Below, one piece after another: positions 33,334 through 42,463 of a DNA stretch of 64,000 bases (positions are counted from its first letter, which is position 1; each line of letters begins with the position of its first letter). The notes beneath the pieces were generated by a model, which was not told the origin of the DNA, did not search any database, and saw only the letters and a list, made by a program, of their open reading frames with translations. Where the stretch lies: positions 103,173-167,172 of the forward strand of contig NZ_QKVL01000012.1 in assembly GCF_003231275.1 (NCBI RefSeq). The letters run 5' to 3'. Source of the stretch: Pseudomonas huaxiensis (GTDB lineage Bacteria > Pseudomonadota > Gammaproteobacteria > Pseudomonadales > Pseudomonadaceae). Made by a program: the position numbers and the translations under genes.

Positions 33334-34617
33334 TCAGGCGTTAACGGCGACCAGGGCGCGCTCGAACATGACCAGCGCCTCGGCGACATCCTGTTCGGAG
33401 ATCACCAGCGGACAGAGGAAGCGCACGACGTTGCGGTACACGCCGCACTTGATCACCAGCAAGCCCTCCTCCCGCGCCGCGTCGATAACCCGCTGCGCCA
33501 GGGCCGCATTCGGTTCTTTGCTGTCGCGATCGGTGACGAACTCGACCGCCGCCATGGCGCCGATTGCGCGGACATGACCGATGCTGCTGAAGCGACCTTC
33601 CAGTGCCTTGAAGCCGGTCATCAGCCGCTCGCCGATCACGCGGCTGCGCTCCACCAGGTTTTCCGATTCGAAGATGCTGATGACTTCCAGTGCCGCAGCG
33701 CAGCCGAGCGGGTTGCCGCCATAGGTGCCACCCAAACCGCCAGGGAGCGGCGCGTCCATGATTTCGGCGCGGCCGACCACGCCGGAGATAGGCAGACCGC
33801 CGGCCAGGCTCTTGGCGACGGTGATCAGGTCGGGCTGAATGCCCGAGTGCTGGAAGCCGAACAGCTTGCCGGTGCGACCGAAGCCGGTCTGGATTTCATC
33901 GCAGATCAGCACGATGCCCAGCTCCTCGGTCTTCTTGCGCAGGGCTTGCATGAATTCGACAGGCGCGGCGAGGAAGCCGCCATCGCCTTGTACCGGCTCG
34001 ATGATGATCGCGGCGACGCGGTCAGCGGCAATCTGGGTATCGAACACTTCCTGCAAGGCCGCCAGGGCTTTTTCGGTGGTTACGCCGCGGTACTCGTTCG
34101 GGTACGGAGTGTGATAGATGTCCGGCGCCAGCGGGCCGAAATTCTGCCGGTATGGCTGGCTCATGCCCGTCAGGGTCATACCCATCAGCGTGCGACCGTG
34201 GAAGCCGCCGCGGAAGGCGATCACGCCAGGACGGTTGGTGTGGGCCCGGGCGATCTTGATGGCGTTCTCCACCGCTTCGGCGCCGGTGGTCAGGAACACC
34301 GACTTGTAGTGTTCTTCTCCACCCACCAGCTTGTTCAGTTGGGCAGCCAACTCGATGTATTGGTCATAGGCGGCCACCTGGAAACAGATATGGGAGAACG
34401 TTTCCAGTTGCTTGCGCACGGCTTCGACAACGCGCGGGTGGTTGTGGCCGACGTTGAGCACGCCGATGCCACCGACGAAGTCCAGGTACTTCTTGCCCTG
34501 GTCGTCCCAGAGGTAGGCGCCGGCAGCGCGGCTTACGGTAATCGGGTGAGCAACAGCAATGCCGTTGGAGACATGCTGTGCACGGGCGGAGACTGGCGGT
34601 TTTTGTTGAGAGGACAT
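33334..34617 (-). CDS. gabT: 4-Aminobutyrate aminotransferase
   Basis: 427 residues from the ATG at 34617, with AAAGGTG upstream; a GTG at 34626 is the alternative. Class III PLP aminotransferase: [20 protein letters not shown] near the start, [17 protein letters not shown] for cofactor phosphate, [12 protein letters not shown] for the PLP Asp, and [15 protein letters not shown] for the catalytic Lys. It moves the amino group of GABA to 2-oxoglutarate, giving succinate semialdehyde. It heads the gabT-gabD-gabP operon. A GGGTGT-TTC-ACACCC inverted repeat lies upstream. Confidence 0.93.
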   Translation of the reverse strand: MSSQQKPPVSARAQHVSNGIAVAHPITVSRAAGAYLWDDQGKKYLDFVGGIGVLNVGHNHPRVVEAVRKQLETFSHICFQVAAYDQYIELAAQLNKLVGGEEHYKSVFLTTGAEAVENAIKIARAHTNRPGVIAFRGGFHGRTLMGMTLTGMSQPYRQNFGPLAPDIYHTPYPNEYRGVTTEKALAALQEVFDTQIAADRVAAIIIEPVQGDGGFLAAPVEFMQALRKKTEELGIVLICDEIQTGFGRTGKLFGFQHSGIQPDLITVAKSLAGGLPISGVVGRAEIMDAPLPGGLGGTYGGNPLGCAAALEVISIFESENLVERSRVIGERLMTGFKALEGRFSSIGHVRAIGAMAAVEFVTDRDSKEPNAALAQRVIDAAREEGLLVIKCGVYRNVVRFLCPLVISEQDVAEALVMFERALVAVNA

Positions 34618-34700
34618 GGCGTTCACCTTTGTGTGTCAGTGAGCACATGCTATTCAGACCGCCCTGATGCAGATACGTACTCGGCGCAGGAGGATAAGCC

Positions 34701-34715
34701 GGGTGTTTCACACCC
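34701..34715. promoter_or_regulatory. Candidate operator upstream of gabT
   Basis: GGGTGTTTCACACCC is a perfect 6-3-6 inverted repeat between pucR-type regulator and gabT, about 85-98 bases upstream of the gabT start. It could be a site for the PucR-type regulator; untested. Confidence 0.4.
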
Positions 34716-34748
34716 AAAACAGGAACGACAACCCCGAACAGGGAACGT

Positions 34749-34781
34749 GAAAAAGCCCGCCGGTTACTACCAGGCGGGCCT
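34749..34781 (-). terminator. Rho-independent terminator after the PucR-type regulator
   Basis: On the minus strand GCCCGCC / GGCGGGC form a 7-bp stem with an 11-base loop, followed by TTTTTC. It lies just after the regulator's stop at 34815. Confidence 0.75.
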
Positions 34782-34814
34782 TCTGGGCGCGACGTTTCTC
34801 AAGGGCGGAACGGT

Positions 34815-36383
34815 TCAGAACTCCTCGCAGACCAACCTGTGCATCTGCGCCGCGACTTGCAGCTTGAAACGATCTTCCGGGTTATCCAGGGAAATCCCGA
34901 GAAGGCTTTCAATGCGCTCGACCCGATAGCGCAAGGTGCTGATATGAATATCCAGCGCCTTCGCCGTGTTGAGCAACTGAAAGCCCTCGCGCGCCAGGCA
35001 CAACGCCGTATCGGTGAGCGAGTTGCCACGCTTGGGGTGTTCCAGCGGCACAATCATCCGCTCCAGCAACAACCGCCGGGCATCGGCGTCGCCCATCAGG
35101 GCCCGGGGGAAAAGCACTTCATCGAAGTCATGGAGTTTCCCCGGCCGCAACAACGGAAGCAGCGCCGCAACATCCTCGGAGCCCAGCGCCATTCCATCCA
35201 CGCCGCGATGAACCCGACTCACTGCCAGCGCACTGCCCTCGGTGCGGATGGTTTTCCAGACCGACTCGGGAGCGACTTCGGCAGGCAGCAGGAAGCTGAT
35301 CTGGTTCAGGGACACCGAAATCAGCGGCGCGACACTGAATGTCTGCATCGCCGAGGCGATTCGGTCAGCCAGTTTCGCGCGGCGATTGAAACCCTCGATG
35401 GACAGCGGAATGGGCTCGTTGACCAGCACCAGACAGACCCGGTAACTGCGACTCTCGCTCCAGCCGGAAGCCCGGGCGCGCTCGATGGCGCTGGGCGTCG
35501 CGGAAAACTTGCCTTCCAGCAGACCGGCGACGAAGGCATGACCGAGGCGGGTTTCCTGATCGGACAACTGCCGCTGGTAAGCCAGGTGCAAGGCGGCGAT
35601 GACCACCGAATGCTCCAGGGCCCGGGTGTCGAGTTCGCCGAATTGATCGGTTTCACCCTCCAGCCACACCACGGCGGCAATCTCGCCGCGCAGCTTGATC
35701 GCGCCGCCCAGTCGTGAAGCACCCAGCCGTGAACCGCCCGGCAAGACCACCGGGGCGTTGTCCTTGAACAACTCGGCAAGACTGCTGTGCGCGGTAAGGT
35801 CGCGAATCACTTCGCGCTCGTAGTCCTCGCGGGCCTGCGGGTCGGAACTGCCGAGCAGCGTGCCATCGACGGAAACCACCGTGGCCGTCTTGTCCAGGGC
35901 AGCATGCAGCGCCCTGGCGAGACCTTCGAGGTTGTTCATCTCCAGCGCAGCTTCGGTCAGCGTGCGATGGATCAGGTCCGAGCGGCGGATGGTTTCCGCC
36001 TGGATATTGATGATGCGGGCCAGCACGTCGTGCATGATCTCGCTGAACTGGATCTCCCAGGGCAGTTCCAGCAACGGCAGGTTGCAACGGTTGGCCTCGT
36101 CGATGGCCGCCTGGGTGAAGTGCTCGCGAAAGTGCGGAACCGCCAGCACCACGCCGGCCAGACCGATCTCGCTGAGGCGGCGCACCATGTCGCGGGAGTC
36201 TTCATCCGCCTCCGGCCAGTTGTAACCGGTGGTCAGCAGCAGCTCACCGGGTTTGAGCCAGTTGGTGATTTCCGGGTGATCGACGATATGCACCCAGGTG
36301 ATTTCCCGGTCCATCGCCCCTGCCCCGGCAACCACCGTGGCTTCGCGCAGCACCGTATGTTCAATCGCGACGTCGAGCTTCAT
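34815..36383 (-). CDS. PucR family transcriptional regulator of the gab genes
   Basis: 522 residues. The N-terminal PucR domain covers about 5-130 (VVAGAGAMDREITWVHIVDH is its signature start). A middle GGDEF-like/cyclic sensor region of about 250 residues follows, then a C-terminal helix-turn-helix (GFQLLNTAKALDIHISTLRY then RVERIESLLG) of the HTH_30 type, which binds DNA. It lies directly upstream of gabT on the same strand but in its own unit, closed by a terminator at 34749-34781, and is the probable regulator of gabT-gabD-gabP. The inducer, GABA or succinate semialdehyde, is inferred from position only. Confidence 0.87.
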   Translation of the reverse strand: MKLDVAIEHTVLREATVVAGAGAMDREITWVHIVDHPEITNWLKPGELLLTTGYNWPEADEDSRDMVRRLSEIGLAGVVLAVPHFREHFTQAAIDEANRCNLPLLELPWEIQFSEIMHDVLARIINIQAETIRRSDLIHRTLTEAALEMNNLEGLARALHAALDKTATVVSVDGTLLGSSDPQAREDYEREVIRDLTAHSSLAELFKDNAPVVLPGGSRLGASRLGGAIKLRGEIAAVVWLEGETDQFGELDTRALEHSVVIAALHLAYQRQLSDQETRLGHAFVAGLLEGKFSATPSAIERARASGWSESRSYRVCLVLVNEPIPLSIEGFNRRAKLADRIASAMQTFSVAPLISVSLNQISFLLPAEVAPESVWKTIRTEGSALAVSRVHRGVDGMALGSEDVAALLPLLRPGKLHDFDEVLFPRALMGDADARRLLLERMIVPLEHPKRGNSLTDTALCLAREGFQLLNTAKALDIHISTLRYRVERIESLLGISLDNPEDRFKLQVAAQMHRLVCEEF

Positions 36384-36474
36384 TGTCCAGCTTTCCTGAA
36401 GGTGTATCGAAAGCGCAGCAGAAGGCGGCCTGTCGTGGAGCGACCATAGCAGCCATATGCCCTGTCATGAAACG

Positions 36475-39381
36475 CTAGGCAAGAACCTTTGCCAGATATT
36501 CGGCCAGATGCATCGCTTCGCGGCCACTGACATTACGAATCTGTCCCCGGCAACTGAATCCGTCGGCCACCACCGGGGTTTCCTCGGGAATCCGCTCGAG
36601 ATGCGGCTTGAACTCCTGTTCGCCAATCACTTTGGCAATCGGGGCCGTTTTGGAATGATAGGCGTAGGCGCCCGCGACACCGCAGCAGCCGGCCTGAATC
36701 ACCTGCCCCTTGCCGCCGAGCTTCTCCAGCACCCCTTGTTCGGCACCCATTCCGCCGCAGGATTTCTGATGGCAGTGCCCGTGGATCCGCACGTCCGCGT
36801 CGATCGCCGGCAGTTCCAGGGCGCGGCTGCGGATGAACTCGCTGAGGGTCATGATCGACTTTTCCAGCTTCTGCGCCCGCACATCGTCCGGGAACAGCCC
36901 CGGCATTTCGTCCCGGAACACCGACAGGCAACTCGGTTCGAGCACAAGCACCGGCATGTTCTCTTCCAGTACCGGCGCCAACTGGTCGAGGATCTGCGCG
37001 AGATTGGCCTTGGCCTGATCGATCATGCCCACGTCGTAATAAGGGCGGCCGCAGCAAACGTGGCGCTTCATCAGCTTCACGCTGAAGCCAAGTCGCTCCA
37101 ATACCTGCACGCCGGCTTCCAGCACGCTGGGGGTGAAACCGTTATTGAAGCTGTCCACCCACAGCAGCACGTCGGTGCCACGGCGGCTGCCGTCGCTCTT
37201 CAGAATGCGTTGTGCTGTTACGCCGGAGCGGAAGCTTTGCGGCGCGATCTTCGGGAATTTCGCATCCCTTGCCAGCCCGAACCAGGCGCCCGCCGTGCGC
37301 ACCAGCGGATTGCCCATGGCGTAGTTCAGCACCGGAGACAACCTGGTGGCATGGGGCAGCCACTCGCCGATGCGGCCGATCATTGCATCCATGACCGGGC
37401 GGCGTTTATCCGCGTAGTAACGGTTGAGGAACTCGGTCTTGTAGCGGGCGATGTTCACATTGGTCGGGCAATCCGTCTTGCAGCCCTTGCAGCTCAGGCA
37501 CAGATCGAGGGAGTCCTTGACCTCCTCGCTCTGCCAGCCGTCCTCGATCACCTCGCCCTTGAGCAATTCGAAGAACAACCGGGCGCGGCCTCGGGTGGAA
37601 TACTTCTCTTCGCGGGTCGCGCGGAAACTCGGGCACATGGTGCCACCGTCCAGCGAGCGGCATTTGCCCATGCCAATGCAACGCTCCGACTCGCGGGCCA
37701 GCCCCTTGTTCCCCAGTCGCGCATCGTAGGTGAACTGGCTTTCGACCTCGCGGCGGCTGTAGTCAGGGCCCATGCGCAGGTTGGCATCAACCGGCATTGC
37801 ATGAATGAGCTTGCCCGGGTTCATCCGGTTGAGCGGATCCCACAGGGCCTTGAATTCGGCGAAGGCCTGCATGATCGCCGGCGGGTACATGATGTGCAGG
37901 TACTCACCCTTGGCCTGACCATCACCATGTTCGCCGGACAACGAGCCGCCGTAACGCACCACCAGCCGTGCCGCTTCATCAAGGAAGGCACGCCAGTCCT
38001 GCACGCCGCTGGCGGATTTGAGGTCGAAGGTAATCCGCGAATGAATACAGCCGTCGCCGAAGTGGCCGTACAGGTTGGTCTTGTAACCGTACCGCCCGAC
38101 CAGCGCCCTGAATTCCCGCAGGTATTTACCCAGATGCTCCGGCTCGACGGCCGCGTCTTCCCAGCCGACCACCGGGTCCGGTGCGTTGGGGTCCAGTCCC
38201 AGGGAAGTCGCGGAGGCCCCGGTTTCGCGAATGGTCCAGATCCGGTTCATCAGCCCCTTGTCCGTCACCAGTCGAGCGCTGGGCTGGCCGGGCAATAGCG
38301 GCGCGATGCCCACCGCCCGACGGGCCAGCGCGGTGGCCTCTTCGCTGGACAAGGCGCCAAACTCGATCATCAGCCAGGCGTTGCCGGCGGGCAGTTCGGC
38401 GATATCGGCGAGCTTCATGCCGCGTTCTTTCAGGCCGCCGATGATGCCGTCATCGAGCCCTTCCATCGCGATTGGGTTCAGGGGGAGCAATTGCGGGACC
38501 GAATCCGCAGCTTCGTAGATTTCCGCGTAACCGAGCACCACCAGGACACGGTGCGTCGGGTTCTTCACCAGCAAGGTTTCCGCCTGCAGGACGGTGACGC
38601 AGGTGCCCTCCACGCCCACCAGGGCCCGGGCGATATTGAAGCCATTTTCCGGCAGGAGCTGATCCAGGTTGTAACCCGAGACACGGCGCTTGAGTTTCGG
38701 GAAGCCTTGGCGAATCTCGTCTTCGTAGCGGTCCACCAGGTCCTTGAGACCCTGGACGATTGCCGCGCGTTGCCCGCCCGCCTGGAGGTGTTCACGGAAA
38801 GTGTCGTCATCCGTGGGACCGACCCAGAAGCGCTCGCCGTCATAGGTCAGCACCTCCAGACGCTCGATATTCTCGACCGTCTTGCCCGCCATCACCGAGT
38901 GCGCGCCGCAGGAGTTGTTGCCGATCATGCCGCCCAGGGTGCAACGGCTATGGGTTGCGGGATCGGGACCGAAGGTCAGCCCGACTTTCGCCGCCTCATC
39001 CTTGAGCTGGTCGCAGATAACGCCCGGCTGCACCCGCGCAAGTCGCCGTTCGGCGTCGATGAAGGCTATCCCGTGCAGGTACTTCGAAGCATCGATCACC
39101 ACGGCCGCGTTCACCGCTTGCCCGCACATGGAGGTGCCCGCGCCACGAGGCAGCAACGGCAGCCCCGCGCTCTTGCAAAGGGCGACCGTGGTGACGATGT
39201 CCTGAAGGGTTCGCGGAATCACCACGCCGATGGGTAATTGCCGGTAGTTGGAGGCTTCGGACGCGTACACAGCGCGTGTCGCGGCATCGAAGCGAATTTC
39301 CGCCGTCGTTTCCGCCTCCAGCTTCTGGCGCAGGTTGAGCAGGACATTGAGGTCAAGGGGGATGGAATTGTTCTTTGTCAT
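36475..39381 (-). CDS. FAD- and Fe-S-binding dehydrogenase (YdiJ/D-2-hydroxyacid-type)
   Basis: 968 residues, a fusion of a flavin half and an iron-sulfur half. Residues about 45-230: FAD_binding_4 with PRGAGTSMCGQAVNAA, GPDPATHSRCTLGGMIGNNS (covalent/PP-loop region) and FAD-oxidase C-terminal domain to about 540. Then two cysteine groups, CIGMGKCRSLDGGTMCPS and CLSCKGCKTDCPTNVN, for 4Fe-4S clusters, then two CCG-type domains (HVCCGRPYYD, AGCCGVAGAY). Such proteins oxidise D-2-hydroxyacids into the quinone pool (E. coli YdiJ acts on D-2-hydroxyglutarate). Its place upstream of the gab genes suggests a related acid such as a hydroxybutyrate; this is inference. Confidence 0.85.
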   Translation of the reverse strand: MTKNNSIPLDLNVLLNLRQKLEAETTAEIRFDAATRAVYASEASNYRQLPIGVVIPRTLQDIVTTVALCKSAGLPLLPRGAGTSMCGQAVNAAVVIDASKYLHGIAFIDAERRLARVQPGVICDQLKDEAAKVGLTFGPDPATHSRCTLGGMIGNNSCGAHSVMAGKTVENIERLEVLTYDGERFWVGPTDDDTFREHLQAGGQRAAIVQGLKDLVDRYEDEIRQGFPKLKRRVSGYNLDQLLPENGFNIARALVGVEGTCVTVLQAETLLVKNPTHRVLVVLGYAEIYEAADSVPQLLPLNPIAMEGLDDGIIGGLKERGMKLADIAELPAGNAWLMIEFGALSSEEATALARRAVGIAPLLPGQPSARLVTDKGLMNRIWTIRETGASATSLGLDPNAPDPVVGWEDAAVEPEHLGKYLREFRALVGRYGYKTNLYGHFGDGCIHSRITFDLKSASGVQDWRAFLDEAARLVVRYGGSLSGEHGDGQAKGEYLHIMYPPAIMQAFAEFKALWDPLNRMNPGKLIHAMPVDANLRMGPDYSRREVESQFTYDARLGNKGLARESERCIGMGKCRSLDGGTMCPSFRATREEKYSTRGRARLFFELLKGEVIEDGWQSEEVKDSLDLCLSCKGCKTDCPTNVNIARYKTEFLNRYYADKRRPVMDAMIGRIGEWLPHATRLSPVLNYAMGNPLVRTAGAWFGLARDAKFPKIAPQSFRSGVTAQRILKSDGSRRGTDVLLWVDSFNNGFTPSVLEAGVQVLERLGFSVKLMKRHVCCGRPYYDVGMIDQAKANLAQILDQLAPVLEENMPVLVLEPSCLSVFRDEMPGLFPDDVRAQKLEKSIMTLSEFIRSRALELPAIDADVRIHGHCHQKSCGGMGAEQGVLEKLGGKGQVIQAGCCGVAGAYAYHSKTAPIAKVIGEQEFKPHLERIPEETPVVADGFSCRGQIRNVSGREAMHLAEYLAKVLA

Positions 39382-39523
39382 GGGGCGAAGCCTTCTCGGT
39401 CATCAGCACGGTCGCGTCGATAGGCCGGTACTTTAGGGCGCCAGCCCGGCATCGCTCTACGACTGCCAGCAACGAATAACCCTGTCTAACTACCTACTTC
39501 AAGAAGGAGTGTATCGCCTGGCC

Positions 39524-39556
39524 AAAAACGCCGATGGCGCCCCGAAAGGCGCCATC
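39524..39556 (-). terminator. Rho-independent terminator after the solute-binding protein gene
   Basis: Perfect 9-bp stem GATGGCGCC with GGCGCCATC (39533-39541 and 39548-39556), followed on the minus strand by GGCGTTTTTGG. It is 37 bases after the stop of the gene ending at 39593. Confidence 0.75.
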
Positions 39557-39592
39557 GACGGGCCTTTCGGCCGAGGGAAAACCTGCGTGGTT

Positions 39593-40627
39593 TCAGCGAC
39601 TGGACCAGGCCATGAAGCGCTCCTCCAGCGCTTCGCCATGATCCAGCCAGAAATTCACATCCATTTGCAGGGCGTTCTTCATATTGGCCGGATTGGTCGG
39701 CAGGTCTGCCTCCAGATCCTTGCTGAGCAATGCCGCAGCCGCCGTGTTGGACGGGCCGTAGGCCATTTTCTCGGTGTAGAGTTTTTGCTGCTCGGGGCGC
39801 ATGGAGAAGGCGATGAAGTCGTAGGCCGCATCCAGGTTCGGCGTGCCTTTGGGAATGGCCCAATCATCGAACTGATAGAGGTTGCCGGACCAGACCACCT
39901 GCAAATTCGCGCCGCTGGTCTTGGCGGCATGAATGCGACCGTTGTACGCCGAACTCATCACCACATCACCGGCCATCAGGTATTGCGGCGGCTGGGCGCC
40001 CGCTTCCCACCACTGGATGCTGGACTTGATCTGGTCCAGCTTGGCAAAGGCCCGGTCGACGCCCGCCGGTGTGGCGAGCAGCGTGTACACCTCGGCAGGC
40101 GGAACGCCATCGGCCATCAGCGCGAACTCAAGCGAGCCCCGCGCTGACTTGCGCAGGCTGCATTTGCCCGGAAACTTCTTGAGGTCCCAGAAATCGCTCC
40201 AGCCCTGTGGCGCTTCCTTGAGTTTGTCGGCGTTGTACGCCAGCACATTCGACCAGACGAAGATCCCTAGCCCGCATTCGCTGCGAGTGCCCTCGACCAG
40301 CGGGTCCTTGATGCCGAGGCGGTCATGGTCCAACTTCTCGAACAAGCCTTCCTCACAACCACGAGCCAGGTCCGTATCCTCGACATCCAGCACATCCCAG
40401 GACGTACTGTTGGTGCTGACCATGGCTTTGAGCTTGGCCATTTCACCGTTCCACTCGCCGGCCACCACCTTCTTTCTGGAGTGACGCTCGAAGGGCTTGT
40501 AAAAGGCCCCGACCTGAGCCTCCTTGCTCGCCCCACCGTAGGAAATAACGGTTACCGAATCTGCAGCAAATCCATTGCCCGAGAGAAATCCACCGCAAAC
40601 GAGAGCCAGCAGAACTTTGCCATTCAT
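39593..40627 (-). CDS. ABC transporter substrate-binding protein (PotD/PotF-like), orphan
   Basis: 344 residues. Signal peptide MNGKVLLALVCGGFLSGNGFA, then SVTVISYGGASKEAQVGAFYKPFE, the family-1 extracellular binding protein start used by polyamine, GABA and related amine transporters. DVLDVEDTDLARGCEEGLFE and the YDFIAFSMRPEQQ region near the C-terminus follow. No permease or ATPase gene is next to it, so the transporter partners must lie elsewhere or the protein senses. It has its own terminator (39524-39556). Gab context hints at an amine or GABA ligand. Confidence 0.85.
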   Translation of the reverse strand: MNGKVLLALVCGGFLSGNGFAADSVTVISYGGASKEAQVGAFYKPFERHSRKKVVAGEWNGEMAKLKAMVSTNSTSWDVLDVEDTDLARGCEEGLFEKLDHDRLGIKDPLVEGTRSECGLGIFVWSNVLAYNADKLKEAPQGWSDFWDLKKFPGKCSLRKSARGSLEFALMADGVPPAEVYTLLATPAGVDRAFAKLDQIKSSIQWWEAGAQPPQYLMAGDVVMSSAYNGRIHAAKTSGANLQVVWSGNLYQFDDWAIPKGTPNLDAAYDFIAFSMRPEQQKLYTEKMAYGPSNTAAAALLSKDLEADLPTNPANMKNALQMDVNFWLDHGEALEERFMAWSSR

Positions 40628-40961
40628 AGCAGCACCTGTTTTTTATCAAACGTTTATTGGTTGGGGCAGCATTCAAGAAATAGGGGGAAACAGTGAGGCA
40701 GCCTTGGAGGTTTTGTTGGTTTCGCGTTTATTGGCGCCTGGGGAAATATAATCATGCGCCCGCCGGGCACCGCTACCGGTGAGAACCATGAACAATGGAA
40801 GGAAACCTGATACTTGAACTATGAAGTTCCTCCTACGATGAACTTGGGCAGGGCTTCGCGAGCAAGCTCGCTCCTACAGTGACTTGAACTTCACCCCGGC
40901 CCTGTAGGAGCGAGCTTGCTCGCGAAGCACTGGCCCAGAAGACAATTAGAGCCCCGGAAAC
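40628..40961. other. Intergenic region with a REP pair
   Basis: About 330 bases between divergent genes, with no supported gene. It contains the paired REP at 40853-40928. Confidence 0.7.
40853..40928. repeat. REPIN (paired inverted REP)
   Basis: Two perfect 27-bp inverted arms (40853-40879 and 40902-40928) containing the GAGCAAGCTCGCTCC / GGAGCGAGCTTGCTC core, with a 22-base spacer. This is a typical Pseudomonas REPIN. Confidence 0.88.
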
Positions 40962-41645
40962 ATGAGCGCCATCCTTAACAGCAAACACGTCCGCCTGATT
41001 CGCCACGCCGAAAGCGCCGCCAACGCCGGCCTCGTCACCACGGATCCAGACACTATCCCGCTGACCGAAAAAGGCCACCAACAGGCTGCCGCGCTCGCTG
41101 CTTCGCTCGACTCCGCGCCAGAACTGATCGTCTACTCGCCCTTCGACCGTGCACGCCTGACCGCCCAGCCCATCATCCAGCGATTCCCGGATGTGCCAAC
41201 TGCAACCTGGCCCGTCGAGGAGTTCACCTACCTCAGCCCGCGCCGCTTCAATGGCAGCACTCAGGCGCAGCGCAAACCTCAGGCCGATGGCTACTGGGCT
41301 CAAGGCGATGCGGCATTTCGGGATGGTGAGGATGCGGAGTCTTTCCGCCAGTTGCTGGACCGCGCCCAAGTCCTGCTGGACCGGCTGGCCCGGCATGAGG
41401 CCGAGGATATTCTGGTGGTCAGTCACGGCCAGTTCATTCGTGCCGTGGCATGGCTGGTTCTCTATGGCGATGAGGCAGCAACACCCGCGCGGATGCGCGC
41501 GTTTCGCCAGCAGGATGTGGCGGTGCCGTTTGGCAATTGTCAGAGCTATCTGATGGCGTTCGGGCCTGATGGCTGGCGGGTGCTATACCCGATCAGTGCG
41601 GATGGGCTGCCGCAACCCGCCGATCCTTTCTGCAGCGCCCCGTAG
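40962..41645 (+). CDS. Histidine phosphatase family protein
   Basis: 227 residues. The catalytic RHAES motif (VRLIRHAESAANAG, His about 15) is at the start. LIVYSPFDRARLTAQPI holds the second arginine, and ILVVSHGQFIRAVAWL the second catalytic His. This is the branch-2-like phosphoglycerate mutase superfamily, and most members are small-molecule phosphatases. It is monocistronic between a REPIN and a convergent DUF4142 gene. The substrate is unknown. Confidence 0.88.
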   Translation: MSAILNSKHVRLIRHAESAANAGLVTTDPDTIPLTEKGHQQAAALAASLDSAPELIVYSPFDRARLTAQPIIQRFPDVPTATWPVEEFTYLSPRRFNGSTQAQRKPQADGYWAQGDAAFRDGEDAESFRQLLDRAQVLLDRLARHEAEDILVVSHGQFIRAVAWLVLYGDEAATPARMRAFRQQDVAVPFGNCQSYLMAFGPDGWRVLYPISADGLPQPADPFCSAP

Positions 41646-41650
41646 AACCT

Positions 41651-41677
41651 GCGGGGGCCATCGCAATGGCGCCCCGC
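41651..41677. terminator. Hairpin between convergent genes
   Basis: GCGGGGGCCAT pairs with ATGGCGCCCCGC around a CGCA loop, with one unpaired base. It lies between two convergent stops and may serve both; the T-run is weak. Confidence 0.5.
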
Positions 41678-41688
41678 TCGGCCGTTAC

Positions 41689-42297
41689 TCAGGGCTTGGT
41701 TTCAGCGTGATCTTTCGGGGTCACCGGAACGCCGTTAGGGCCGGGGACCACCGGGTCGGTGGCGTCACGGGTGGTGGCATGCGGATCGACCGAACTGCCG
41801 CCATGGGCCGCCGCCAGTTCCCGGGCTTTCTGCAGATGGGTTTTCAGGGTCGGCAAGGTCTGCTCGGCATAGGTGCGCAGCTCCGCATCCTTGCCGTCCT
41901 TGGCGTAGTTGGTAAACAGTTTGACCGCCGCTTCGTGGGCGTTGACCTGGTTGTTGGCGTAGGCCTGGTCAAACGACTTGGCTCCGCGCAGTTCCAGGAT
42001 CATCGCCTTGGCTTTGTCGATGAGGTCGGCATCGCTGGAGACTTCGAGTTTCTTGCTCGCTGCCAGTGCCTTGAGTTTGTCGTTGGCCTGGGTGTGGTCC
42101 TTGACCATCATCGCCGCGAACGTCTTCACGTCGCTGGCTGTGCCCTTCTCTTCCGCCAGCCTCGCCGCCTCCACTTCCGCGATGCCCTTGGCCGAGGCGT
42201 CCTCGACGAAATCATCGGCGTCCTGGGCCGCATGCACGGCGCCCGCCAGGGTGAATGCCAGAGCGAAACCTGCACTACGCAACAGTGTGTTCATCAT
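41689..42297 (-). CDS. DUF4142 domain-containing secreted protein
   Basis: 202 residues. Signal peptide MNTLLRSAGFALAFTLAGAVHA, then a ferritin-like helical DUF4142 domain: DADDFVEDASAKGIAEVEAARLAEEKGTAS... and TFAAMMVKDHTQANDKLKAL, with the family's final helices (AYANNQVNAHEAAVKLFTNYAKDG). A Pro/Asp-rich tail ends TPKDHAETKP. Function is unknown; family members are periplasmic and often stress-linked. An ATG one residue later is possible. Confidence 0.82.
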   Translation of the reverse strand: MMNTLLRSAGFALAFTLAGAVHAAQDADDFVEDASAKGIAEVEAARLAEEKGTASDVKTFAAMMVKDHTQANDKLKALAASKKLEVSSDADLIDKAKAMILELRGAKSFDQAYANNQVNAHEAAVKLFTNYAKDGKDAELRTYAEQTLPTLKTHLQKARELAAAHGGSSVDPHATTRDATDPVVPGPNGVPVTPKDHAETKP

Positions 42298-42423
42298 TGA
42301 ATCCTCTTGTCAGTTCCAGATCTGCGTATCACTCACTGATCTGAGCAAGCGGCGCTGAAAGAGGTTCATCTTTTTTTCAGGCGCCTGGAGACTGAAGCAG
42401 TGCTTGTGCGAGAGACTATAAAA

Positions 42424-42436
42424 GTCTACTGTGGAT
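42424..42436 (+). promoter_or_regulatory. GTCTAC operator, copy 1
   Basis: GTCTACTGTGGAT, beside a TATATT -10-like box, 27 bases upstream of the deacylase start at 42464. It matches the 13-bp site at 45674 (GTCTACCGTAGAC) at 10 of 13 positions. Confidence 0.45.
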
Positions 42437-42463
42437 TTATATTCCACACATGAGCTGATCTTC

